A DNA stretch of 64,000 nt from Fusarium oxysporum f. sp. lycopersici 4287 (Eukaryota > Ascomycota > Sordariomycetes > Hypocreales > Nectriaceae), in NCBI RefSeq assembly GCF_000149955.1, contig NC_030998.1, positions 1,252,699-1,316,698 on the forward strand. The letters are read 5' to 3'. Within the stretch, counting starts at the first letter, position 1; every line of letters begins with the position of its first letter. The translations under genes and the position numbers were made by a program. The notes under the pieces were generated by a model. That model did no database searches. It was not told the origin of the DNA and saw only the letters and a list, made by a program, of their open reading frames with translations. Shown here piece after piece: positions 12,290-21,800 of this stretch.

Positions 12290-13222
12290 ATGTCTGACAA
12301 GCGCACCATCTTGATAACAGGCTGCTCTGACGAAAGTCTGTGGTTCTGCCCTTGGCACTGGGCAATGAAAGATCGTGGATGNNNNNNNNNNNNNNNNNNN
12401 NNNNNNNNNNNNNNNNNNNNNNNNNNNNNNNNNNNNNNNNNNNNNNNNNNNNNNNNNNNNNNNNNNNNNNNNNNNNNNNNNNNNNNNNNNNNNNNNNNNN
12501 NNNNNNNNNNNNNNNNNNNNNNNNNNNNNNNNNNNNNNNNNNNNNNNNNNNNNNNNNNNNNNNNNNNNNNNNNNNNNNNNNNNNNNNNNNNNNNNNNNNN
12601 NNNNNNNNNNNNNNNNNNNNNNNNNNNNNNNNNNNNNNNNNNNNNNNNNNNNNNNNNNNNNNNNNNNNNNNNNNNNNNNNNNNNNNNNNNNNNNNNNNNN
12701 NNNNNNNNNNNNNNNNNNNNNNNNNNNNNNNNNNNNNNNNNNNAATATGGCCTTTCTGGGAACCTATTATCACATTCCACAGGATCTTATGCAGCATCCA
12801 AAGACCGCTTGCAACCCAGTGTGAATGAGAGTTTGAGAGTCGAACTCGCGCCCTTTGGCATCCGGGCGATCAACCTGTTCACTGGTGGTGTCAAGTCTAC
12901 TTTTCACAACAATTCACCTGATGCTGAGCTTCCCAAGGACTCGATATACAACATCGCCAAGGAGGCTATCGAAGCTACCATGAATGGCAACGAAGCAGGG
13001 ATGAACAAACCTGATGCGATGACCTGGGCGAAACAGGTCGCTGGAGATTTGAGTCAACGTAAACCACCTTATCTGATCTTTCGAGGTGGTAGTGCTGGTT
13101 TGGCTCGCCTAGGCACTCTGTTTCCGACGGGCACCTTCGACTCGACTGTCAAACAACTTGGTGGCATAGACGTGTTGGAGAGAAAGCTGAAAGAGGCAAA
13201 GTCGACCCCTAAGCCTCAGTGA
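12290..13222 (+). CDS. Short-chain dehydrogenase, Ayr1-like (gapped)
   Basis: An ATG at 12290 begins a Rossmann-fold SDR (ILITGCSD is the start of the TGxxxGxG loop). A 362-base N run (12382-12743) hides about 120 residues. After it the catalytic YxxxK appears as YAASK, followed by RVELAPFGI, the GGVKS segment and a C-terminal part typical of the NADPH-dependent 1-acyldihydroxyacetone-phosphate reductase (Ayr1) branch. That branch reduces acyl-DHAP or related ketones at lipid droplets or ER, but fungal relatives are also used in secondary metabolism. The glycine-rich loop is garbled between 12336 and 12370: three apparent single-base overcalls change expected small residues into W, F, C, P, W, H, W while keeping the overall frame. 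It lies between the amidase and the flavin monooxygenase on the same strand. Confidence 0.82.
   Translation: MSDKRTILITGCSDESLWFCPWHWAMKDRGXXXXXXXXXXXXXXXXXXXXXXXXXXXXXXXXXXXXXXXXXXXXXXXXXXXXXXXXXXXXXXXXXXXXXXXXXXXXXXXXXXXXXXXXXXXXXXXXXXXXXXXXXXXXXXXXXXXXXXXXXXYGLSGNLLSHSTGSYAASKDRLQPSVNESLRVELAPFGIRAINLFTGGVKSTFHNNSPDAELPKDSIYNIAKEAIEATMNGNEAGMNKPDAMTWAKQVAGDLSQRKPPYLIFRGGSAGLARLGTLFPTGTFDSTVKQLGGIDVLERKLKEAKSTPKPQ
12382..12743. other. Assembly gap (N run) inside SDR gene
   Basis: A run of 362 undetermined bases removes the cofactor-binding and part of the catalytic region of the SDR coding sequence. Flanking bases contain probable overcalls. Confidence 0.99.
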
Positions 13223-13508
13223 TCGGATGAAATAGGAGGAGGATGGTGGAATTAATAGCGCTTTTCTTAATTTATATGTTCGGACCATGTGTCATCTAAT
13301 GTCGTGCCAGACGTCGCATTGTGAGCGGTGATTCACGTGATGTGCGATGGTGACATAGATGTTGTACATGACGAATATGATGAATGATCCCAGCATATGG
13401 CGTGTTGCGATAAGAAATATGAACTTGATCAATAGTTGCTTCGGTTAAATAGGCTCTGGATATTTAAACTTCTTAAAATAATAATATTATCGATTTCGGA
13501 AGTTCATT

Positions 13509-15022
13509 ATGGGAGACTATAACATTAAGTCTGTTGCGGTTGTTGGAGCCGGAGCTGCCGGTAATTCTTAAAGCTTTCACCCCGCTTGACGACCTATGGA
13601 AGAACTAATCATTCCTGTTTTGATAGGCGCCATTTCCGCGGCAGCTCTGAAGGCAGAGAATTACTTCGACCGTATTCGAGTGTTTGAACGGAGAGAAACA
13701 CCTGGGGGTACTTGGTAAGGATACAGTAATCGGAAAGCAAAGACCTTAGACTCATCATATTAGGATTTACGATGCCGATCCAAAAGTCGCTCCTATACAG
13801 CCTGGTGGTTTCCCAGCAGATATTGATAAGCCACTTGCGATTCCAGAGAACCTGCCTACCGCGACGCCTCCAAACCAGCAGGAGAGATACGCCCATACGC
13901 CAATCTATCAGAATCTCACGTAAGTCACTCACTCGATCATTCGGATCCTAAGTTGCTGACATGAAAAAGAACTAATGTGCCTCAAATCGCGATGTCATTC
14001 TCGGATCAGCCATTCTCCTATGGACCTTTCGTTCCCCATTATGTTCCTCGCCAGTACATCGAAACATATTTCTCCACACAAAAGACTGACGAATATTTGT
14101 CTCTCAACACTACAGTAGAAGATGTCTCCCAGCTACCTGCTGCTACTAAGGGAGGACTGAAGCCGTGGAGGTTAACGTTGCGGAAATATGACTCTCTACG
14201 TCACCTCGACGTCTGGTGGCAGGAGGACTTTGACGCCGTCATACTCGCCAACGGGCACTATGCTATTCCCTGGGTAAGTACTTTGGCCTCCGGCAAGGCA
14301 ATTTGCTGATGACAGTTGTGATTAGGTTCCCCATGTCCAAGGCTTGGAGGCATATACAGAGGAATTCCCTGGCAAAGTGATACACTCCAAATTCTATCGA
14401 TCACCTTGGATATACGCCAACAAAAGAGTCCTTGTTATTGGAAACTCGGCCTCTGGTCATGATATAGCAGTGGATCTTCTACAGTCTGTTCACCAACCGC
14501 TGTACCAGTCACGGCGATCGCGAGGGAGGTTGGATGGCGATGAACCTCCCCTCGGAATGGAGTGGAAGACAGTTATCAAAGAGTATCGACTGGATGGTAC
14601 AATCGTGTTCGACGATGGCAGCGAACTCAAAGACATTGATCACGTCATTTATTGTACAGGATATCTTCCATCTTATCCATTTTGGAACAGCAAAGTGAAC
14701 GGCCGTCCACTATTCGACTACAAGAACAGAAAGCTTATCAACAACTACTGGCATACCTTCTTCCAGGATATTCCCAACTTGGCAGTCGTCGGCATCCGTC
14801 GCGTCTTGACNNNNNNNNNNNNNNNNNNNNNNNNNNNNNNNNNNNNNNNNNNNNNNNNNNNNNNNNNNNNNNNNNNNNNNNNNNNNNNNNNNNNNNNNNN
14901 NNNNNNNNNNNNNNNNNNNNNNNNNNNNNNNNNNNNNNNNNNNNNNNNNNNCACCTGAATCTGAACATGATGGTTGGGAGTTGGTTGAAAGCACGCTTAA
15001 GGATCTCTTGTCCTTCATCTAG
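13509..15022 (+). CDS. Flavin-dependent monooxygenase, FMO-like (gapped)
   Basis: The start is the ATG at 13509. The FAD motif GAGAAG is split by an intron (about 13560-13626), and further introns follow near 13717-13764, 13921-13969 and 14275-14323. The second dinucleotide motif is VIGNSASGHDI. It is preceded by an FMO-like fingerprint FPGKVIHSKFYRSP and followed by YCTGY, matching the L/F-A-T-G-Y motif of the class. A 141-base N run (14811-14951) removes part of the C-terminus. After it, the frame reading PESEHDGWEL continues to TAG 15020-15022. Enzymes of this family oxygenate soft nucleophiles (N or S) or act as Baeyer-Villiger enzymes using NADPH. With the adjacent amidase and SDR it may form a degradative or modifying gene group. 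The substrate is unknown. Confidence 0.85.
14811..14951. other. Assembly gap (N run) inside FMO-like gene
   Basis: A run of 141 undetermined bases falls in the C-terminal coding part of the monooxygenase. The frame downstream is a different one from the frame entering, so at least one more intron or an inaccurate gap size is expected. Confidence 0.99.
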
Positions 15023-15065
15023 ATAAAGAATTTGTCAAATATACAAGTGAGACCATTATACTCCT

Positions 15066-16136
15066 TCACGGAGGAACATTCCACCGTCTCTCCCCTTCAA
15101 AATCATGCGGTGAATAATACAACTCTCGGACTGTATTCTTCTCCCTGTGAGCTACTCTTCGGCGCTCCCTTTGAAACGGAAGCTCATTTAGGTTGTTTTC
15201 ATTACCAGCTCCGTTCTCATAGGCAAACGCATCCATCCACGCTAGGTCAGCCTGGGCCTCGCGGTGACTGATCTTGATCTTAAGGGCAAGACTCTCGAGA
15301 AGACCGCTGCTCCACAGCACTGCCTTTCTCGTCTTTTTTCCAAATATAACAGCCGGGAGTAACCTGATGCCGTTCTCAGGGTCCCATTTCGATCGCAAGC
15401 TATGGTAATGTTTCCAGTCCTTCTCGAGGCTGTTCTTGAACCTCAGTGCGCTTTTGCGATAGAAGCCCTCCTCACGAAGCACAGGATCACCGATTGCCAT
15501 AGAGGCATGGGCTTTGTAGGCTGATGCGAGATATGTAATCAACTTCTTGTCGTCAAGCGGGACAACGGCTGAGTTTGATTCCGTGCAGGGGTAATAGTCT
15601 GGATCGTCGCCTTTGCTGTAGTGGATGGGTATACCAACAATCCCAAGGAATACGGTTTTGATACCTTTGTACTCGGGATCTTGGGTAAGGCACTTTTGCA
15701 AGGCTTCGAGTCCCTGTTGTGTAGGCACCGTGGAAGCAATAGCCTGGATGTTGCTTGGTAAATTGGTGATGCGTCCACACGTCAGTGCAGCGATCGGTAC
15801 GTGCAGAGTTGTGAAGCTATTGTCAACCCAAACGGAATGGTATCTCTTTTCGAACAGTCCTCGGAGTCTTTCGCAGAATATTCGATATTTCTTGTTCTTG
15901 ACAGTCATATACGATCCGCTCTTCATTGCCACAGCACGAGCATCGTAGCATGCCTCCAATAGGGGCAGAGGTCCATCTGCGCCGTCTGATTTTTCCAACC
16001 GCAAACCATGTAAGAAGGCGGAGCGGAAAATCTTGTAGGCTGCATGTGTGTCTTTTTTCTTTGGAAGAGCTTCTTCCCAAATCATTAGGCAAAGCTCCGG
16101 TGGTAGTTTGTTGAAGCTCTCAAAGTCATTTGACAT
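15066..16136 (-). CDS. 2EXR-domain protein
   Basis: A single exon of 356 codons starts with an F-x-LPPELCLMIWEEALP segment (residues 8-24). This is the hallmark of the 2EXR family, an F-box-like fungal domain expanded in Fusarium and relatives. The rest contains mixed helix and strand with basic patches near the C-terminus and no signal peptide or transmembrane segment. Molecular function is not established for the family; a role in protein-protein contacts is only inferred from the F-box-like start. It converges on the flavin monooxygenase, only about 43 bp from its stop. A degraded relative lies at 18192-19100. Confidence 0.8.
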   Translation of the reverse strand: MSNDFESFNKLPPELCLMIWEEALPKKKDTHAAYKIFRSAFLHGLRLEKSDGADGPLPLLEACYDARAVAMKSGSYMTVKNKKYRIFCERLRGLFEKRYHSVWVDNSFTTLHVPIAALTCGRITNLPSNIQAIASTVPTQQGLEALQKCLTQDPEYKGIKTVFLGIVGIPIHYSKGDDPDYYPCTESNSAVVPLDDKKLITYLASAYKAHASMAIGDPVLREEGFYRKSALRFKNSLEKDWKHYHSLRSKWDPENGIRLLPAVIFGKKTRKAVLWSSGLLESLALKIKISHREAQADLAWMDAFAYENGAGNENNLNELPFQRERRRVAHREKNTVRELYYSPHDFEGERRWNVPP

Positions 16137-16612
16137 GGATTGGACCCATGATAACCAAAGTTGATAGCTAAATGTATAGTGCTACGAATGAGGCCAGGTG
16201 CTGCTGTAGCAGCGACGACGAGCTGTAATACGTAGATGCGACGTTTGTGTGATGATGGCACAAGAGACACTAAACTGGCGTTCAGGAGAGAGGGGGGGGG
16301 GGGGGGGGGCCTTTTATACCAGAAAAGTTCGGGGCATTTTTCTTTAAGCTTTTCATGCAGAATCTTGAAACACGTAATGGACTCTTACCATGGGGCTTTG
16401 TTTTGTTATGAAAACCTTTTTGGGCGTAAAGCTCTGACAAGTAGCCTTAAGGTTTGGTATCCAAACCTACCCAATATCCTCAGAAAAAAAAAAGGGATAT
16501 ATGAGTCAAATCCCGATTAAGGGCCCCGTATCTATAGGATCCTAAACCAACGAGGTCGACGAGCTCGCCGTGTACATGAAATTCCAGTTCAAACAATCCT
16601 TTCCAAACTCAT
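16137..16612. other. Intergenic with poly-G tract
   Basis: This holds the promoter of the 2EXR gene. An 18-base G run occupies 16292-16309 and an A run of 11 lies near 16483-16493. No coding region is seen. Confidence 0.5.
16292..16309. repeat. Mononucleotide G tract
   Basis: Eighteen consecutive G residues lie about 155 bp upstream of the 2EXR start codon. Such tracts are length-unstable and error-prone in sequencing. Confidence 0.95.
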
Positions 16613-17079
16613 CTAATCGAAGTGTTCTTTTTCATAAGCCCACTTGACAGTGACTTCGGACTTGTACAGGAAAGCGACCCTCATATATGTATCCCATACC
16701 CTGACAGAAAAGCTCCTCTTTCCTCCGCCGAGTCCTGCAGCCATAGCGTCTGTGTGCGTCTGCATGATAGGGTTCCCTGAGAAGACAAGTGTTAGCGTGT
16801 TGAATGAAACATAAAGTATTTAAGCGTACTCACCGCTCTTCTGGAGTCAGTCTCTGCAGAATGTGCATGCAGTTAGAGTCTAGCCCCTAAGGGAACTGGA
16901 TATGGCTTGAACCTACTTGTATTTCTTCGATCGTGGACAAGCTGAAGAACAGCAGGAGAAAGATGTTTCTTAGGAGCAAACCCAGGAGGAGCAGTACATA
17001 CAGGACAAACGGGACAAGCAGAACTCCTGGGAGTGGGCGGCCTGTCCTGGTAGGGACATCCGTAAGAACCAGGAGCCAT
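16613..17079 (-). CDS. Small hypothetical protein, Cys/Pro-rich N-terminus (tentative)
   Basis: A start ATG at 17079 opens a Cys/Pro-rich frame with a CPVCPVC motif that runs to about 16925. It could splice to a short middle exon (about 16845-16862, ending before GTGAGT) and then, across an intron with CTAAC...TTCTCAG, to a last exon ending at TAG 16613-16615. The last exon is open in two frames, so the C-terminus is ambiguous; the frame with VWDTYMRVAFLY and WAYEKEHFD has the more gene-like codon use. I do not recognise the protein. An overlapping longer frame (16887-17279) with a hydrophobic stretch is probably its shadow. Confidence 0.35.
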
Positions 17080-18191
17080 GGTTCGAAAAACGCTATGGGT
17101 ACCTTCTTTTGTGTGAGATTTGAATTATTTGACATGTGAGAAGAAGAAAAAGGAGGGAAAGGCGAGGTTTGAGAGTTGAAGGGGCGAGAAATATTCATAT
17201 GTATCACGGAATTCTCAGACCAAAAAGAATTTCGAGCATGTTTTTGTGTCCTTGGTCGTGATATTCTGACAGAGTACACAATGCTAATGAGACCTTTCAG
17301 AATAGTGCCCTAAACCAGAACCTTCTCTGATATCCTTTAGCCAACAAGCACGATATTAAAGCAACAGAAACTCAAGCATTGCTTCCAAGAGTACCCAGTC
17401 TTGTGATCTCTCCAGTCAACTTCAACTATTGTCAATTCAACTTTCTGCTATCCCTTTACTATAAACTATGATTATACTTAACATCTAGTATACTGAGATC
17501 TAGAAAACAAGGTCCAATTTGGCTTTTTACTCGCGAGACCGTGAAGAAGGTGGTCGAAATGGAAGTAGTGAATATATTGGACTAGGTCGAAAAGCTTGTG
17601 ACAGGTGATATCAAGGCAAACTTGAAAGATTTCAACAGCGTTACTGTTCCAAACCTGTATAGTGGTAACTTAAAAGTGTTTTAATCCCACGCCTATCGTC
17701 TAAAATCCGAAGTTTCTAATCTAGCTTCATTCGTGAAAGTAAAGAGATAAAGTCTTGGGATTATTAGGTAAAGAGGCAGGCTATTATTTTCACGATGAAT
17801 ATTCAGAAAGACTTCTTTTCTCATGGCTCTATGATTAAATATTCTCTTCTACCAGGTGAGTGTTTGTCTGCAGTGCTTTCTCTCTCTCAGGCGATGATTT
17901 GTTGAAAAGAGTTTATGGCATTTCAATGTTATATACGAAGCCAGAGGCATTATGAAAAGATGCATTCTTACTCAGACTTTACATAACATATATCACTCAG
18001 AATCTCTAATAGCTTCTATGAGCCGTGATTTTCATTACAAAAAGCCAAACTTTCCAGGCATCATCCAAAATACTGCATCTGGTTTCAGGTACTGAGTTCT
18101 GTGTGGTGATATAAGCTCTCAGTCACAGGTCTCAACTACAAATAACACATCTAGCTTACGACTTTAATACTATTCCAATATTTCTGACTCG
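17080..18191. other. Intergenic, AT-rich
   Basis: This stretch has no open reading frame of note and no repeat or RNA gene that I can support. Base composition is more AT-rich than the surrounding genes. Confidence 0.4.
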
Positions 18192-19100
18192 TTACTCGGC
18201 TCCGGGTACCTTGTGTACTCGGTCTCGATATCCTCTGTTGTCTGCATGGTCGAGGCACAGATCTCCTGGGCATATCATACGAACACCTCCAAACCTCGAT
18301 GATAAAACTTGGACTCTCATCCCATTACCGTCCTCCTTGTAGTCACTGGATGTAAAATAATGTGTTAGAAATTCTTCGACAGTAAGTGATGCAAACGGTG
18401 GAAATACGTACATAGGAATCTCGTTCACAAGCCCAAAGTAAAGTGTATCGATATCGATAGCACCTTCGTCTCGCTACCTAGTGATGTATGCTCCAGCGAT
18501 GGCTACACGTGCATCTTCGTAGGTGTTACCCATCGAGTCCGCGAGGGTTTTGACATTGTGTGGGAGAGTGGTGATCCTGTCGAGATAGCGCGGCTCGGAA
18601 AGGGATGATTTGGCGGCCCATTGCTTGGTACAAGGCTCTGAGTGTNNNNNNNNNNNNNNNNNNNNNNNNNNNNNNNNNNNNNNNNNNNNNNNNNNNNNNN
18701 NNNNNNNNNNNNNNNNNNNNNNNNNNNNNNNNNNNNNNNNNNNNNNNNNNNNNNNNNNNNNNNNNNNNNNNNNNNNNNNNNNNNNNNNNNNNNNNNNNNN
18801 NNNNNNNNNNNNNNNNNNNNNNNNNNNNNNNNNNNNNNNNNNNNNNNNNNNNNNNNNNNNNNNNNNNNNNNNNNNNNNNNNNNNNNNNNNNNNNNNNNNN
18901 NNNNNNNNNNNNNNNNNNNNNTCGACCAAGGCTGTACATCCCCAGGTGAGGCCACTCCCCATATCATCAGGCGTATCTCGGGGGGTAGTTTAGTGAAGAG
19001 AGTGAAACTCCGACCTTCAGAGATTATCTCTGTATCATTTTCTCGTTCCCATCTAGACTGTAGATCAAATTCGATATTGATACGTGAGAAGTGTGCATAA
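18192..19100 (-). pseudogene. Degraded 2EXR-domain gene copy (gapped)
   Basis: Reading leftwards from about 19100, the frame encodes a segment ending FTKLPPEIRLMIWGVASPGD, a clear 2EXR start. It then enters a 276-base N run (18921-18646). After the gap the frame continues to TAG 18474-18476, and beyond that stop the same frame stays open to TAA 18192-18194. A CAG-to-TAG change would explain the stop. No in-frame ATG precedes the 2EXR motif before an upstream stop, so the start is missing or in an unseen exon. It is homologous in its domain to the intact gene at 15066-16136 but not a recent duplicate. An alternative is a functional gene with extra introns, including an optional 66-nt one near 18354-18419. 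Confidence 0.6.
18646..18921. other. Assembly gap (N run) inside 2EXR copy
   Basis: A run of 276 undetermined bases lies within the broken 2EXR coding region. Confidence 0.99.
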
Positions 19101-19759
19101 TTGGGCTATTGGTGGTGATCTTTTGTCAGAAGTGATGTTTCTGGGCCTTTTGCCAGTTGAGTGATGGCCGATTTAATGAGAGAAAAGCGCGCACGATTAC
19201 CATTGTATTCAGCTCATTTACCTCACAGGGAGAGTAGAGCATCTTATAGTCGTCTCATGTGGTGAATTACCCGGTACATATGTTGATAGACGAAGGTCAA
19301 AGGCCTTTTGAGAAGGTTCATGCTCCAAAGCCTGATGAATCAGCGCACCAGAGAGCCCAGGACTAGAAAGCTTAATATATAAGCACATTTTGACAGACCA
19401 ATACTGATTAATAAACAAAATGGATCAAATTTCTTTCTTTTACGTCTGGTATCAAGAGAGTTAACCGTTGTCTTGAAGGCTGCAAGATCTGCTCTCCCTG
19501 GCGTGATTCGAAGAGCAGAGCCTAGTGGACTTTGGGTTCACAGCCACGTTTGCAAGCATTTTTCCTTCAAGTACTCCGAAGCGTAAAATCGTGCCTGGAC
19601 ATATTCGATTTAAGCTTTCTGCAGCGACGTCTTGTTCCCTCTCACTGGGCACTGAAAACTCTACGCTCAGCCACAAGGTTCGTAAGGGGCGGCATCGTCA
19701 AATCGAAGATGATGAATATTAGATGTATTTCAATTAAAGTTACATACTCGTGATTATCA
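19101..19759. other. Intergenic
   Basis: This is the space between the broken 2EXR copy and the 3' end of the acid phosphatase. No gene can be supported. Confidence 0.4.
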
Positions 19760-21121
19760 TTAGTTGTTGTAAATGGACAGAATGTCAGTAGAGTTATCGT
19801 ACTCCACTCCACACTTTTCTGAGAAGCCAGTAAACCTTTCGACTCTGTCCTGAACATACTCCTCGAAACTCTTTCGGGTGCAGCTTGTTCCGGGGCCGTC
19901 TTCGCAGTAAGGTAGAGGTTGAGGCGCACTGTTGACCAAAACGCGGTAGTACTCTCCATCCTCGTAGCCGTAGGTGTTGGTGCAGTTGAGGCGCTCAATG
20001 GCGATGTTGCTGAGGAAGGGCAGGACGTGAGAGCTCTTCCAAGCGCGACGGTAGTTGATCTTGCTCAGAGGCATGGTGTCGTTGATCTGAGATTCTGTGC
20101 CGGCGGGCTCGGAGTTGTTGAAGAGACCCATCGCGACGAGGACCATGGGAGGCAGTTCACGGTGCGTGAAGCTGACGTAAAGCTCCTCATCGGAATCATC
20201 ACCAAGGAGGAGACCAGCTGTAGTGTTGAGCCAGGGCATGCCGACGTAACCAGAGATCTGGTTACCGTATCCAGCGTTATAGTGATATCGTACGTCCTCG
20301 GAGTACTCCCAGCCAAGCCAGTCATCAGGAGTGAAAAGCTCAAGGTTGCAGAACGGCGACTTGCCGCGAGTAACAGTCTCGTAGCCGCAAAGCTGCTGCA
20401 TGCCAAAGATATCGTTGACAGTGAAGTTAAAGTCTGATGCAAGAGCGTTGAAGCGATCGACGATCGGCGTAGCGTACTTCTTCTGGTAGACTTCAGCCTC
20501 GTCGCTGCCGGTAGAGCCATCGTAGGCGGGGCAAGCCTTGTAGGGAGTCAGGCTGTCGGCACCAGATTCCTCTGACTCATAAATGGTCTCGACCTTGATA
20601 GACTTATCATCTGACTCAAGACCACGGACGAAAGATTGAGCGGACTTGACGGTTCGTTCGGCAGAAGATGTCCAGACCTTCTTGGGCTGCTTGAACTTGG
20701 GGTATCGGAACTCGAGATCAACTCCCAATCGCGTAGCCTCAAGTCTTCCCACGTTGGTCAAAAGCGAAACCTCGGCGTCGGAAATGGGTGGCTCCCAATC
20801 GTCCAAAAAGTTCAGATAAGGAATCTTGCTCCAATCGATCTTGGTCTTGTTCTGAATCTTCTCAATGAACGGCTCAATGTACTCCTCAAAGTCAAAATCG
20901 TTGGCATAAATAGCAGCGTGTCGCACGAGATACGCAGCGCGTTCGGGAGTGCAGCCTTGGGGCGCATCGGGAGAAGCGGGAGGGTCTTGGGGCTCGAAGT
21001 ATGGAGCAATTCCAGCGAGATGGTGAAGAGGATTGAAGGTGTACTCGGAGTTGAGTGAAGCTGCTGAAGCGAGAGGCAGTAGGCCTACAAGGGCCTTGCT
21101 CAGGGTATTTTGACGAGCCAT
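19760..21121 (-). CDS. Secreted histidine acid phosphatase (phytase-like branch)
   Basis: A single exon of 453 codons. Residues 1-21 form a signal peptide (basic N-end, LVGLLPLASA core). The phosphohistidine motif appears as YLVRHAAIYAND (about residue 65), a variant of RHGxRxP known in this fungal subgroup, and the C-terminal catalytic His lies in SFTHRELPPM (about residue 318), where the classical HD proton donor is replaced by HR followed by E. Several Asn-x-Ser/Thr sites and evenly spaced Cys residues support secretion. The family releases phosphate from organic phosphate esters outside the cell. The catalytic substitutions mean phytase-like activity should not be assumed. No close functional neighbour is obvious. 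Confidence 0.88.
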   Translation of the reverse strand: MARQNTLSKALVGLLPLASAASLNSEYTFNPLHHLAGIAPYFEPQDPPASPDAPQGCTPERAAYLVRHAAIYANDFDFEEYIEPFIEKIQNKTKIDWSKIPYLNFLDDWEPPISDAEVSLLTNVGRLEATRLGVDLEFRYPKFKQPKKVWTSSAERTVKSAQSFVRGLESDDKSIKVETIYESEESGADSLTPYKACPAYDGSTGSDEAEVYQKKYATPIVDRFNALASDFNFTVNDIFGMQQLCGYETVTRGKSPFCNLELFTPDDWLGWEYSEDVRYHYNAGYGNQISGYVGMPWLNTTAGLLLGDDSDEELYVSFTHRELPPMVLVAMGLFNNSEPAGTESQINDTMPLSKINYRRAWKSSHVLPFLSNIAIERLNCTNTYGYEDGEYYRVLVNSAPQPLPYCEDGPGTSCTRKSFEEYVQDRVERFTGFSEKCGVEYDNSTDILSIYNN

Positions 21122-21800
21122 GGTGAGTTAGCGAGAGGTCACAACGAGTCTGAATGCGCTGAAGATCAAAAAGTCAATTGAGTTTCTAGCTATTTTATTT
21201 ATTTTATGCTTAGTGAGGATATGAGATCATTGGCGATGTTTGTTGTCAAAAAGCCCATGTTTCTTGCTTGTCTTTGACGTCACAGCATAAAATAAATCAA
21301 CAGCTAAACCTGTCTGTATCGACTTTGTTCCTTGCAGTTTTTGAAGATCACTATATCTGATTGGATCGGGGATTTGCGGCTCCATATTGAAACGCCGTCA
21401 GCCGAGGCCGCATTATCCGAGCGGATGGACTTGGCATCAGCTCAAATCAAGAAATTGTTAACAAACTCATCGAGATTCTTAACGACGCGTATATACGGCA
21501 AATTGATTGGCTTGTAGACGAGTGCCCAGCTGTAACCGAGTCATATCATTCGTGATCGGGTTGTTTGTACAACTCAGACGTGGTCCTGAGCATCATACTA
21601 ATTTCTTTCCCCTGCACTTGAGTGGTGCCGGCATTGGAGGTCACTGCCGTGGGCAACAAGCTTCGTCAATATCCACTGATTATGTCACGATCTTGGGCGA
21701 TTCTAGTGTCATTGCCAGGCTTAAAAATTGGGTCATCGATTGAGGCTCTCGAGTAACCATGACTGATGACATTTGCTACCTCGAATATTCAAGGCTGTCC
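21122..21800. other. Intergenic
   Basis: This contains the promoter of the acid phosphatase gene and the 3' flank of the APH-type gene. No further gene was seen. Confidence 0.4.

Noticed and set aside
18610..18993. Plus-strand frames running through the N gap (also at 12340-12828 and 14652-15026)
   Set aside because: They stay open only because N codons cannot be stops. The protein-like sequence on the flanks belongs to other frames or the other strand.
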